From: 1162T-S-0a-05 sp050299435 | GTDB lineage: Bacteria > Pseudomonadota > Gammaproteobacteria > Pseudomonadales > Cellvibrionaceae | Reading direction: 5' to 3' | DNA length: 64,000 nucleotides | Assembly (NCBI GenBank): GCA_050299435.1 | Contig: JBNKVX010000009.1 | Span: 1 to 64,000, forward strand | In this document: in pieces, positions 16,153 through 24,115 of the stretch | How the letters are laid out: every line of letters begins with the position of its first letter | How positions within the stretch are numbered: the first letter of the stretch is position 1 | Program-made: the position numbers and the translations under genes | Notes under the pieces: model-generated | The model's input: the letters and a program-made list of their open reading frames with translations, nothing else | Told to the model about the DNA's origin: nothing | Database searches by the model: none

Positions 16153-16956
16153 ATGTCAGCCAATGTCCACCTTGAGTCGATGTTGGGTCAGGAAACCGAT
16201 TCAGCGTCGGGTTCTGAAAAAGCTGTTGTGCCGCGATTATTGATTATTGAAGATGATCCTGAAATCAGCAGTTTACTGACCATTAACCTGTCGTCCCTCA
16301 ACTATCAAGTAGAATGTTGTGTCGATGGTTCGGAGGGCTTGCAACGCGCGTTGCATGAGCCCTTCGACTTGTTGATCCTCGATCTGATGCTGCCCTCACT
16401 GGACGGCTTGCAAGTCTGTAGTCAGCTTCGGGGCGAAGGGTCAACACTACCCATTTTAATGTTAACGGCGCGTCAGTCTGAAGCCGACAGAGTGGTGGGT
16501 TTGGAATTGGGTGCAGATGATTATTTAACAAAACCTTTCAGCGTGCGTGAGTTACAGGCACGCGTGAAGGCGATGTTGAGGCGCGTGGCTTTATTGGCGC
16601 CCGCCAACGCTCAGGCGACTGATGTTTTGGAAACTAATGAAACACGCTTATCTTTCGACAGTTTGGAAATTGATAAGGCCTGTCGCAAGGTCGTTTTGGC
16701 GGGTCGAGTCATAGAGTTAACCGCCAAGGAATTTGATCTCCTCTACTATCTTGCTGAGCACCCGGGAAAAGTTTTTACCCGTTCGCAGCTATTGGCCTCT
16801 GTTTGGGGCTATCGGCACAGTGGCTATGAGCATACTGTGAATTCGCACATGAATCGCTTGCGTACCAAGCTTGAGGTTGATCCGGCTAACCCTGTCTTTG
16901 TATTAACTGTTTGGGGTGTTGGGTACAAGTTTAATGATGTACTTACTTCGCGATAG
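16153..16956 (+). CDS. OmpR/PhoB-family response regulator
   Basis: This 267-residue regulator has a receiver domain after an unusual 25-residue N-terminal extension: acidic pair EDDPE, phospho-acceptor aspartate 77 (LLILDLMLP), Thr in LMLTAR and Lys in LTKPFS. The C-terminal winged helix (about residues 170-265) contains ELTAKEFDLLYYLAEHPGKVFTR and TVNSHMNRLRTKLE motifs. It sits between the spondin genes and a histidine kinase whose start overlaps its 3' end. It probably controls its own operon through the CGTGA repeats at 14526-14552. Confidence 0.93.
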   Translation: MSANVHLESMLGQETDSASGSEKAVVPRLLIIEDDPEISSLLTINLSSLNYQVECCVDGSEGLQRALHEPFDLLILDLMLPSLDGLQVCSQLRGEGSTLPILMLTARQSEADRVVGLELGADDYLTKPFSVRELQARVKAMLRRVALLAPANAQATDVLETNETRLSFDSLEIDKACRKVVLAGRVIELTAKEFDLLYYLAEHPGKVFTRSQLLASVWGYRHSGYEHTVNSHMNRLRTKLEVDPANPVFVLTVWGVGYKFNDVLTSR

Positions 16957-18424
16957 TTTTTATCGGCGTATTGCCCTGACGCTACTGGTTGGTTTTGTGG
17001 TGATGGCCGCGCTGTTTGTGTTTTTACTGCGCTCCGTTTCCCAAACGTCGCAACTGGAAATTACCCAGCGCCTTCACCAGTCATTGGCCCAACACATCGT
17101 GGACGAAAACACATTTTTTATCGATGGGCAGTCAGAGAATGAAACTGCCAAAGGTGTCTTCATGCATATGATGGTGTTGGGGCCCGCCTTTGAGTTTTAT
17201 TTACTGGATAAGACAGGCCGTATTCTCGCGTATTCGGCGAAGCCCGATAGCATTAAGCGCGACCGTGTTGATTTGCAGCCTCTGCTGCAATTTATCCAGG
17301 GTGACGCTTCCCTGGCCCTGCCCTTAGAAGGCGAGGATCCCCGTTCTGTCGACGGCTGTAAAATATTTTCAGCAGCACCGATCATGCAGCAAAATACATT
17401 GCAGGGTTACCTGTACGTAATTATCGGTGGTGAAATTGCGGATACCGTTGCTGCCTCTGTCAAACACAACCAAACAATTGTGACAGCAATTGGCACCATT
17501 GTGGCGGGCTGTTTATTTGGGCTGTTGGCAACCTTGGCGGTGATTGCTTTATTGACCCGGCCACTACGTCAACTAAGCCGTGATGTCGTGACATTTCAAA
17601 AACAGGGTTTGGATAACGGTCGCTTACACTTACACCAGTGGGATCAATCGGCAAAAAACGACATTCACCGATTAGGTTGTGCATTTGCGGCCCTGTCAGA
17701 ATCCTTGCGCGAGCAATATACCAAAGTGAAGTCGGTGGACGATTTACGCAAAGATTTATTGGCCCATGTGTCCCACGATCTACGCACGCCCCTAGCGTCG
17801 TTGCGCGGCTTTTTGGAAACATGGTTACTAAAATATAATGAGTTATCGCCAGAAGAGAGTCTGCATTACATCGAAGTGGCTCATAACAACGCGAAAAAAA
17901 TTAATGTGTTGGTTGATCAGTTATTCGAGCTTGCCTATCTTGATGGCGATAATGTTCAAGTTGCTTGTGAGCCGATTGCGATTGCGGAGCTGGTTCAGGA
18001 TGTTCTGCAAAAATTTCAATTGGACGCTGAAGAAAAGGGCGTGAAGCTGGATATTCGACCTAAAGATCCGGCCATTATGGTAGAGGCGGATATTGAAAAA
18101 CTGGAACGCGTATTTAGCAACTTGATTGAAAACGCCATACGCCACTGCGATAGTGGCGACACTATCTGTGTTGGCCTATCCCTGGATCAAGGACGAGTCA
18201 CCGTCAAGGTTGAGGACAGTGGCCGTGGGATTCCACCCATGGACTTACCGCATATTTTCGACGCTCACTATAAAGCGGCCAATAGTGTTCGCGACAACAG
18301 TGCTCACGGCGGGCTGGGCTTGGCCATTGTGAAAAGATTGCTGGATTTGCACAATGCCAGCATTCGCGTAGTGAGTCAGGAGCGCGCAGGCACGACCTTT
18401 TTGTTTGATTTGGCCGCGGTATAA
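16934..18424 (+). CDS. Membrane sensor histidine kinase
   Basis: This is the partner of the upstream response regulator. It has an N-terminal transmembrane helix (about residues 12-33), an extracytoplasmic sensor region with LGPAFEFYLLDKTGRILAYS, a second helix near 180-205, a HAMP linker, the HisKA box HVSHDLRTPLASLRGF (phospho-acceptor histidine 281) and an HATPase domain with NLIENAIRHC, VEDSGRGIPP and GGLGLAIVKRL. The ATG at 16934 lies inside the regulator gene (23-base overlap); a GTG at 16916 is less likely. The periplasmic domain may monitor the spondin proteins or their ligand. Confidence 0.92.
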   Translation: MMYLLRDSFYRRIALTLLVGFVVMAALFVFLLRSVSQTSQLEITQRLHQSLAQHIVDENTFFIDGQSENETAKGVFMHMMVLGPAFEFYLLDKTGRILAYSAKPDSIKRDRVDLQPLLQFIQGDASLALPLEGEDPRSVDGCKIFSAAPIMQQNTLQGYLYVIIGGEIADTVAASVKHNQTIVTAIGTIVAGCLFGLLATLAVIALLTRPLRQLSRDVVTFQKQGLDNGRLHLHQWDQSAKNDIHRLGCAFAALSESLREQYTKVKSVDDLRKDLLAHVSHDLRTPLASLRGFLETWLLKYNELSPEESLHYIEVAHNNAKKINVLVDQLFELAYLDGDNVQVACEPIAIAELVQDVLQKFQLDAEEKGVKLDIRPKDPAIMVEADIEKLERVFSNLIENAIRHCDSGDTICVGLSLDQGRVTVKVEDSGRGIPPMDLPHIFDAHYKAANSVRDNSAHGGLGLAIVKRLLDLHNASIRVVSQERAGTTFLFDLAAV

Positions 18425-18428
18425 ATAA

Positions 18429-18466
18429 TGGGCGGGTATTCGGCCGCTCGAATCAGCGCCCAAAAA
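18429..18466. terminator. Two-tier hairpin between convergent genes
   Basis: TGGGCG (18429-18434) pairs with CGCCCA (18457-18462), enclosing a second stem ATTCG/CGAAT. Short A and T runs flank it, without a strong U-tract in either direction. It lies between the histidine-kinase stop and the convergent LuxR gene, so a shared terminator is plausible. Confidence 0.45.
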
Positions 18467-18521
18467 TCAGCCCAGTTGAATTGAACCTGGATAAAAGTAG
18501 CGCTTGGTATCCAGAGCTAAT

Positions 18522-19025
18522 TTATAATAGATCTTCGATAAACCACGCCGATAGTGCGTGCCGACCCGGCAAACTCGATTTTTGGTAAATAGTAGAAGCC
18601 TGCTGACGAATCGTTTTTTCCGTAGTGCCACGCAGCAAAGCAATTTCTTTTTGGCTGTAGCCTTTCAATAACATTAGTCCAATCTCCCGTTCACTCTCAG
18701 TGAGTTCCCACTGGGTGAACTGTTCGGCAATAGCGCGGCTTAACGAAAGCCTAGCCTCAGCAACTTCGGAAGAAACCGGCATAGGCATAGTGCGAATTGC
18801 GTCCAGTGTTTTATGTAATGCCTTCAACTGCAAACGCTTTTGGCGGAATTCCCAGAGAATCCAACCGAGGATACTTAATGCCAGCAACAGCAAGGCCCCC
18901 TCCTGCAGAAGATGGCTATTACTTGCACCGGCGTTAACATCCGCCAGCAGATCCCCAGCACTGGCGAGTACCACCAACAATAGAAAAACGACGAGAAAGT
19001 AATCCTGTGTTAATCGCAAACCCAT
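18522..19025 (-). CDS. Membrane-anchored LuxR-type HTH regulator
   Basis: This protein of 167 residues has two transmembrane helices near the N-terminus (DYFLVVFLLLVVLASAG and LLLLALSILGWILWEF), a short coiled-coil-like linker and a C-terminal LuxR-family helix-turn-helix (LTESEREIGLMLLKGYSQKEIA, then TEKTIRQQASTIYQKS). The membrane location suggests it senses the envelope or redox state and binds DNA at the membrane. The ATG at 19025 has an AAGG site; an upstream ATG at 19064 would add 13 residues. It is divergent from a cytochrome b561-like gene, its most likely target. Confidence 0.82.
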   Translation of the reverse strand: MGLRLTQDYFLVVFLLLVVLASAGDLLADVNAGASNSHLLQEGALLLLALSILGWILWEFRQKRLQLKALHKTLDAIRTMPMPVSSEVAEARLSLSRAIAEQFTQWELTESEREIGLMLLKGYSQKEIALLRGTTEKTIRQQASTIYQKSSLPGRHALSAWFIEDLL

Positions 19026-19208
19026 AACATGCCTTAATTGACCAATATTCAACCTATAGGACATATGCCCGATTCTTTTGCACCCAGTGTAACGCACACT
19101 CAGCATATGAGATTAATCGCTGTTTGCAAGCACCGGTACCCTCTGCATATTTCAGCGATTCCCTAAGCTTTTCGCATCGCAGCCTAGTACAAACACGGGA
19201 GTGAATTT

Positions 19209-19832
19209 ATGAATAATACCGTTTATGTTTGGGACAAGTTTGTCCGCCTGTTTCACTGGTCACTGGTTCTTTTATTTATTACCAGTTACCTCACGGGCGA
19301 AGAGGAAACTATTGTCCATATCTACTCGGGCTATGCCATTGTAGGGCTTCTGCTGGCGAGAATTCTGTGGGGATTTATTGGCAGTAAATACGCTCGTTTC
19401 AGTGATTTTGTTCGCTCTCCCAAAGCAACGCTTGACTACATCAAAAGCCTCAGAAGTGATCAACCCAAACATTACCTGGGCCACAATCCACTCGGCGGGC
19501 TGATGGTGGTCGTGATGCTGCTAACTCTGTTAACCATTACTATTAGTGGTTTAAAACTCTATGCCGTTGAAGAGGGAGCAGGACCTTTCGCGCAACATCT
19601 TAAGGTGTCGATGTTGACAACTGCCTATGCAGACGATGATGACGACCACCATCATAATGGCGAAGGCGATGAAAACGAGGGCGAAGACTTTTGGAAAGAA
19701 ATTCACGAAGCAGCCGTTAACTTTATGCTGCTACTTATTCTACTGCATATCGCCGGGGTTATTTTTTCCAGTCGCATACACAATGAAAAGCTGGTCAAAG
19801 CCATGTTTACTGGCGAGAAAAACAAGCCGTAG
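19209..19832 (+). CDS. Cytochrome b561-like membrane protein
   Basis: This 207-residue b-type cytochrome belongs to the hydrogenase/thiosulfate-reductase cytochrome b (Cytb_N) family. The first helix carries the conserved histidine in WDKFVRLFHWSLV; further helices are at about 37-57, 95-115 and 165-187, with histidines in ETIVHIYSG and LLILLHIAGV as probable heme ligands. Between helices 3 and 4 lies a very acidic, histidine-rich loop (YADDDDDHHHNGEGDENEGED in part) that may bind metal. It would move electrons across the inner membrane. A GGGAGTG site precedes the ATG. Confidence 0.85.
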   Translation: MNNTVYVWDKFVRLFHWSLVLLFITSYLTGEEETIVHIYSGYAIVGLLLARILWGFIGSKYARFSDFVRSPKATLDYIKSLRSDQPKHYLGHNPLGGLMVVVMLLTLLTITISGLKLYAVEEGAGPFAQHLKVSMLTTAYADDDDDHHHNGEGDENEGEDFWKEIHEAAVNFMLLLILLHIAGVIFSSRIHNEKLVKAMFTGEKNKP

Positions 19833-19964
19833 ACAGATAAACAAAAGCGGGTATTAAATGGCTTAGAACTTTCTGCTTACACAAATTATCAACCCGATTT
19901 AGAGCAACGTATGGATGCAGGAAATGTGAATGGATTTAATGTCGGAATGAGGTATCATTTTTGA
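19833..19964 (+). pseudogene. 3' relic of an outer-membrane beta-barrel gene
   Basis: Directly after the TAG of the cytochrome gene, the same frame stays open for 43 codons to a TGA. It encodes a typical barrel ending: LNGLELSAYTNYQPDLEQ, then GFNVGMRYHF with terminal phenylalanine. No start or upstream barrel portion is present, so this is probably the remaining 3' end of a deleted or replaced porin/receptor gene. Read-through of the TAG is formally possible but unlikely. Confidence 0.45.
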
Positions 19965-20047
19965 CTGCGCAAATTCACCCCAAATAGATCGTGCACAAAG
20001 CCTCCCTATAAAGAACAAAGCTATGTGACGCAAAGAGGTAAGAGTCG

Positions 20048-21244
20048 ATGGCATACAATAAAAAAGTACTGGTTTTATTTTTAATTTGGGGCACAGTTTC
20101 CTTGAGTGCCTGCGGTGGTGGCGGTGGATCATCGTCCGGACCAGAGACTGGGTCATCTTCGAGCTCAAGTTCTTCTTCCAGTTCATCGTCAAGCAGTGGC
20201 TCCGCGCCGCCAGAACCTGATAGTACCCTATCGAGCGTGGCGACATTTCCAATTGGGATCGCTGTGTCAGCTGGTACCGAGAACCGCAGTTTCTTGAGTA
20301 TTCCCGAAAAGCAAAACACCATCGAAACACATTTCAATCAACTCACAGCGGGTAACATCATGAAAATGGGTTATCTGCACCCCAGTGAGAACACCTACAC
20401 TTTTAGCCAGGCAGATACCATGATCGACTGGGCCAAGTCGCGCGGCATGACGGTGCATGGTCATACCTTTATTTGGCATTCTGATTATCAGGTGCCTGAC
20501 TGGATGGTCAACTATACAGGTGACTTCGAGGCCATGTTGAATGAGCACGTTACCACGATTGCCGATCATTTTAGCGATGATGTAGCGAGCTGGGACGTCG
20601 TGAATGAGGCGATTGATGAGAGCAATGCGAACTGTATGCGCAATTCACTGTTTTATCAGAAACTCGGCAAAGACTATATCGCCAATGCGTTTATTGCGGC
20701 AAAAGCCGCTGACCCGGATGCCGATTTGTACTACAACGATTATGACACCGAGGGGGGTAATGTTGGCAAGCTCACGTGTTTGTTGAAGCTGGTCGATGAC
20801 TTGGTGGCTAACGGTGCGCCTATCGACGGCGTTGGGTTTCAGATGCATGTGCAAATTGATTACCCCGGTACCGATGCTATTGCAGGCGCATTTCAGGCTG
20901 TTGTAGATCGCGGTTTAAAGGTGAAGGTTAGCGAGTTGGATGTACCAGTGAACAACCCTTACACGTCGACGCCGTTTCCGCAATACACCAGTTTCACCAA
21001 CGAAGTCGCCGATTTGCAGAAGCAGCGTTATAAGAGCATTGTCGCGACTTACCTGAGCACCGTACCCGCTGAGTTGCGCGGTGGCATCACTATTTGGGGC
21101 TTGTGGGACGGCGATAGTTGGCTGCTTAGTTTCTCTGGTCGAGAAAATGTTGACGATTGGCCGCTGTTATTTAGCGGCCCCAGCGATGGGCCTTATGAAC
21201 CCAAAGCGGCTTATGACGGTATACTGGAAGCCCTCAGCGAATAA
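20048..21244 (+). CDS. GH10 endo-1,4-beta-xylanase lipoprotein
   Basis: This 398-residue secreted xylanase has lipobox LSAC, a glycine run and a 15-serine linker, then a full glycoside hydrolase family 10 barrel. The acid/base glutamate is E187 (WDVVNEAID) and the nucleophile is E296 (KVSELDV). Other family landmarks are HGHTFIWHSDYQVPDW, YYNDYDTE, GFQMHVQI and ITIWGLWDGDSW. It cleaves internal beta-1,4-xylosidic bonds in xylan. The lipid anchor suggests cell-surface retention. It is a single gene with an AGAGG site before the ATG and hairpins after the stop. Confidence 0.95.
   Translation: MAYNKKVLVLFLIWGTVSLSACGGGGGSSSGPETGSSSSSSSSSSSSSSSGSAPPEPDSTLSSVATFPIGIAVSAGTENRSFLSIPEKQNTIETHFNQLTAGNIMKMGYLHPSENTYTFSQADTMIDWAKSRGMTVHGHTFIWHSDYQVPDWMVNYTGDFEAMLNEHVTTIADHFSDDVASWDVVNEAIDESNANCMRNSLFYQKLGKDYIANAFIAAKAADPDADLYYNDYDTEGGNVGKLTCLLKLVDDLVANGAPIDGVGFQMHVQIDYPGTDAIAGAFQAVVDRGLKVKVSELDVPVNNPYTSTPFPQYTSFTNEVADLQKQRYKSIVATYLSTVPAELRGGITIWGLWDGDSWLLSFSGRENVDDWPLLFSGPSDGPYEPKAAYDGILEALSE
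20153..20197 (+). repeat. Polyserine linker tract, 15 codons
   Basis: Fifteen consecutive serine codons of mixed type lie between the lipoprotein anchor and the catalytic domain of the GH10 xylanase. This is the same kind of linker as in the heme lipoprotein 5772-7712. Confidence 0.95.
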
Positions 21245-21304
21245 TCCTCAGGAAGTGCGGCATTTAACGCGTTTTTTCTTTTTGCATCACCTACCATCGC
21301 AATG

Positions 21305-21323
21305 CTGCTGCGTTCGGCAGCAG
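21305..21323 (+). terminator. Hairpin downstream of the xylanase gene
   Basis: CTGCTGC/GCAGCAG stem with a GTTCG loop, 60 bases after the xylanase stop codon, followed by only a short T run. It may be part of the termination region that ends with the stronger hairpin at 21355-21381. Confidence 0.4.
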
Positions 21324-21354
21324 ATTTCATGCACGATGATTCTCCCTTACAAAG

Positions 21355-21381
21355 AAAACCCCGCCATGAAAACGGGGTTTT
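21355..21381. terminator. Bidirectional rho-independent terminator
   Basis: AAAACCCCG pairs with CGGGGTTTT around a 9-base loop. The flanking A and T runs give a U-tract on both strands. It lies between the convergent xylanase (plus) and PEP-CTERM (minus) genes and serves both. Confidence 0.9.
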
Positions 21382-21401
21382 GAGAGGTTAACCAAACTTA
21401 C

Positions 21402-22046
21402 TTATACTTTTCCGTTGATTCGACGACGACCAATAAAAATACCGGCAACGCCCAAGCTTAACAAAAATAAACTACCGGGTTCCGGCACTTCAGTTGAGTG
21501 CAATCTAAAACCTAACTCTGAAAGATTTGATGAAGAACCACCTGTTCCCAAAGCGCCTAAAGCAACCTGACCAGCATTACCTGTTCCATCAGTACTAAAA
21601 TGCATATCGTCACCCGAGAATGATAACCAGTAGTCTCCGGCGAGAAGATCTATTCCTCCCAACAGTGCAGATACAGTCAAATTGGCATGATTACCACTCT
21701 CTGCGTTAGTTGACAGTAGATCGAGCTCCTGAAAATTAAAAACATTGGTCCAGACTTGATCTGCATTGTAGCTGTTCCAGATACTTAGACGAATATTGCG
21801 AGAGTCTACTTCAGTAGGCAGCACATTATAAAAACTTGCATCCCACTCAACAATCATGTTTGAAACGTCTTCTGTTAAGCTGAAGTTGTCAAACATCGTA
21901 TATGTATCCATTGGCCCGCATGAACCACAAAAACCGCCAATATTGTCTGTATTACTTCCGTTGTCCCATAAAAGAGCTGCGTTTGCGGTACAGGCAAAAC
22001 CAAAAGCGACCAATACTGCCATCATTTTTAAGATAGATTTATTCAC
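21402..22046 (-). CDS. PEP-CTERM sorting-domain protein
   Basis: This 214-residue exported protein has a signal peptide ending at ANA/AL, a beta-rich middle with a CGSCGPMDTYTMFDNFS segment, and a C-terminal PEP-CTERM signal: VPEPGSLFLLSLGVAG followed by RRR. Such proteins are processed by an exosortase and usually accompany exopolysaccharide production; no exosortase is in this window. The start is a GTG at 22046 with a GAGGAAG ribosome site. The function is otherwise unknown. Confidence 0.85.
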   Translation of the reverse strand: MNKSILKMMAVLVAFGFACTANAALLWDNGSNTDNIGGFCGSCGPMDTYTMFDNFSLTEDVSNMIVEWDASFYNVLPTEVDSRNIRLSIWNSYNADQVWTNVFNFQELDLLSTNAESGNHANLTVSALLGGIDLLAGDYWLSFSGDDMHFSTDGTGNAGQVALGALGTGGSSSNLSELGFRLHSTEVPEPGSLFLLSLGVAGIFIGRRRINGKV

Positions 22047-22363
22047 TGATACTTCCTCACTCTAAATTATTGTTTATTTTCTAAATCCAAGTACAGTTCA
22101 GCCTGAGCAAGCGCTGTGCCAGCGTGCACAAATATTATCCATACATTAATTTTGTAAACATTTTCAATAACTTAAAGCGAAACAATTTATTAATGTAAAT
22201 AAGAGGATTGGTTTGTATGAACTACAAACACTAAAATGTTAAAAAACCTGACACTAAAAATATAAGTATCTAGTGAAGAAGAGCCTGATAAAGTTTAGGT
22301 AACACAAGCTCGCAAAGAGCTTGGGTATTGAGTAACACATTTTCGTTGCTTCAACGAATGAAA
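22047..22363. other. Intergenic region with two hairpins, no gene seen
   Basis: This AT-rich spacer lies between the PEP-CTERM gene and the tRNA genes. Two stems are present: CAAGCTC/GAGCTTG near 22307-22325 and TTCGTTG/CAACGAA (22342-22358). The second lies directly behind the 3' end of tRNA-Gly on the minus strand and may help end the tRNA transcript, although no U-tract follows. Confidence 0.4.
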
Positions 22364-22439
<76 letters not shown>

Positions 22440-22440
22440 A

Positions 22441-22516
22441 TGGCGTCCCCTAGGGGATTCGAACCCCTGTTACCGCCGTGAAAGGGCGGTGTCCTAGGCC
22501 TCTAGACGAAGGGGAC
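22441..22516 (-). tRNA. tRNA-Glu (TTC)
   Basis: This 76-base cloverleaf on the minus strand begins GTCCCCTTCGTCTAGAGG and ends with AGGGGAC plus G and encoded CCA. The anticodon loop CCTTTCAC gives anticodon TTC for glutamate. It is first in a two-tRNA transcript. Confidence 0.97.
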
Positions 22517-22546
22517 AATGACGTGTCGTCTCGCGAAGAGGGGCGC

Positions 22547-22575
22547 ATTCTATTGAGCCTCTGTGCAGCTGTCAA
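22547..22575 (-). promoter_or_regulatory. Sigma-70 promoter of the tRNA-Glu/tRNA-Gly operon
   Basis: On the minus strand a consensus TTGACA (-35, 22570-22575) is followed after exactly 17 bases by TAGAAT (-10, 22547-22552), about 30 bases ahead of the tRNA-Glu 5' end. A GC-rich GCGCCCC discriminator follows the -10, typical of stringently controlled stable-RNA promoters. Confidence 0.85.
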
Positions 22576-22634
22576 TACTTAAAGCCAGGCCCCAAAGCAC
22601 CTGATTTCCCTAAAATTTTCCGTCAAAACGCCCA

Positions 22635-22719
22635 ACCTAATACCTTGCTCGTGCGCAAACCCCAAGTCTAGGGCTAGAGACCCGTTCAAGTTAGGTAATA
22701 GCATGATGAGTGGGTTTGC
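22635..22719. promoter_or_regulatory. Interleaved inverted repeats upstream of 22771
   Basis: GCAAACCC (22655-22662) pairs with GGGTTTGC (22712-22719), enclosing the small palindrome TCTAGGGCTAGA. ACCTAA (22635-22640) could also pair with TTAGGT (22691-22696), which would form a pseudoknot. The region is between the tRNA promoter and the next gene; function is unknown and chance cannot be excluded. Confidence 0.25.
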
Positions 22720-22770
22720 AAGCATCTGCGGTTCTGACTAGCCTTAAGATATACACTTAATGGATTGACT

Positions 22771-23556
22771 ATGTCCACTGTCGCCATAATCACCACGCTA
22801 ATTGTTATGTTGGCCGCTTTGGTTTGTTATGCCTTCGTCTATCAAACGGTTCAGCACAAAAGAGAAAAGCGCGCGCGCTTGCTAGCAGCCTTAAAAGCCC
22901 GATCACGTTCGTTCAGTTTTATGCTGAATGGTTGTCCTGACGGATTTCTACCTAAAGAGTTATTGGTTTTAGTGCAGCGCGGACTTATCGAAGTCCTTTC
23001 CCAGCTAAGTCGTCTGGAACCCAAGGTGGATTCGCATACCAAAGACCTCAAGGTAGTCAATGCTCAGCTGCTTGAAACGCAAAGACAAAACCGCCCCGCC
23101 AAGCCTGTTTCTTTGCAAAATCCCCAGCAAATCAAGGATGCGCGGGCCTGCCTGGAAGAACTTCATCGTTTTGTTTTTCAGGAAGAAAGCAGAAGAGTGA
23201 TAGCACGCAATCAAGCCGAAGCCTTTCGGAATCAGATTCGTCAATTGGTACTGCAGTTAACCGTTGATGGCTATGCCTTCAATGGGAGAACCGCACGCCA
23301 AAAAAACAAGATCAAACTTTCCCTGCATTATTACGAACTCGCACTTAACCTGCTGGTTCGCGAGCAACGCAACAATGACAATGCCGCGAGTATCACACGT
23401 TTAAAAGAAATTGTAGCCGAACTCAAGGAACAGTTAACACAACAAGAGGACAAGGCTGAAACCCCATCTAAATCAAACACCAGTGAGGTGTCTGAAGAAT
23501 GGGAAAAATTTGGCGAAGATCAAGACATCTGGAAGAAGAAAAATGTTTACGATTGA
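22771..23556 (+). CDS. Membrane-anchored coiled-coil protein of unknown function
   Basis: This 261-residue protein has one N-terminal transmembrane helix (about residues 3-25), a very basic juxtamembrane stretch (KREKRARLLAALKARSRS), a largely helical, coiled-coil-rich body with many Gln, Glu and Arg, and an acidic Ser/Glu-rich tail. No family is recognised. The ATG at 22771 is preferred to a TTG two codons upstream. The 3' end overlaps the convergent msrB gene by 10 bases. Gammaproteobacterial neighbourhoods with msrB and alaA suggest a conserved housekeeping locus. Confidence 0.75.
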   Translation: MSTVAIITTLIVMLAALVCYAFVYQTVQHKREKRARLLAALKARSRSFSFMLNGCPDGFLPKELLVLVQRGLIEVLSQLSRLEPKVDSHTKDLKVVNAQLLETQRQNRPAKPVSLQNPQQIKDARACLEELHRFVFQEESRRVIARNQAEAFRNQIRQLVLQLTVDGYAFNGRTARQKNKIKLSLHYYELALNLLVREQRNNDNAASITRLKEIVAELKEQLTQQEDKAETPSKSNTSEVSEEWEKFGEDQDIWKKKNVYD

Positions 23557-23948
23557 AGGTCTTCAAAATCCAGAGAAGCGCTATTAACGCAATATCGCGT
23601 CCCCGTCGGCTGAGGGCCATCCGGGAATACATGCCCCAAATGACTTCCACATCTGCTGCAAGTTATTTCCACGCGCAGCATATCGTGAGACCTGTCTTCA
23701 TGCTCAACAATGGCGGACTTGTCCATACTCTCATAGAAACTGGGCCAGCCTGAACCCGAATTATATTTTGCACCGGATTGAAACAAGGCTTGTTTGCAGC
23801 ATTTACACACATAGGTTCCATCCGACTTATTTTCGAGCAGCGCACCGGTGAAGGGTCGCTCGGTCCCCTTCTCTCTACAAATTCGGAACTCGTCGTCACT
23901 TAAACGTGAACGCCAATATTCATCATCTTTAAGGTTTTCGTCAGACAT
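23547..23948 (-). CDS. msrB: Peptide-methionine (R)-S-oxide reductase
   Basis: This 133-residue enzyme reduces the R-epimer of methionine sulfoxide in proteins, repairing oxidative damage. Family marks are SDDEFRICREKGTERPFTG, the zinc-binding cysteine pairs CKCCKQ and CSRCGSHLGHVF, and the catalytic end TGTRYCVNSASLDF, whose cysteine is the active-site residue. Length is normal for a cytoplasmic single-domain MsrB. A GGAAG site precedes the ATG. Confidence 0.96.
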   Translation of the reverse strand: MSDENLKDDEYWRSRLSDDEFRICREKGTERPFTGALLENKSDGTYVCKCCKQALFQSGAKYNSGSGWPSFYESMDKSAIVEHEDRSHDMLRVEITCSRCGSHLGHVFPDGPQPTGTRYCVNSASLDFEDLQS

Positions 23949-24115
23949 GGTTTTTCTTCCTTTTCAAGAGCTTACACCAAACAAGTAGAAGCAGAATGAA
24001 ATAGTTTATGTTAAGGTTGGCGGCTCGTGGTAGTGAGCAACGGAAGGTATTCTACTATTCATTAAAGGGGCTCAAAACCCATATTTGATATCAGTCCATC
24101 GCCCGGAATCGGAAA

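Noticed and set aside
19209..19964. Programmed TAG read-through fusing cytochrome b561 to the barrel tail
   Set aside because: A membrane cytochrome with an outer-membrane barrel end makes no topological sense and no read-through context is visible; a gene relic is simpler.
19899..20337. Two overlapping minus-strand frames ahead of and across the xylanase start
   Set aside because: They cover the xylanase signal peptide and polyserine tract in antisense; their Leu/Glu-rich part is just the reverse of serine codons.
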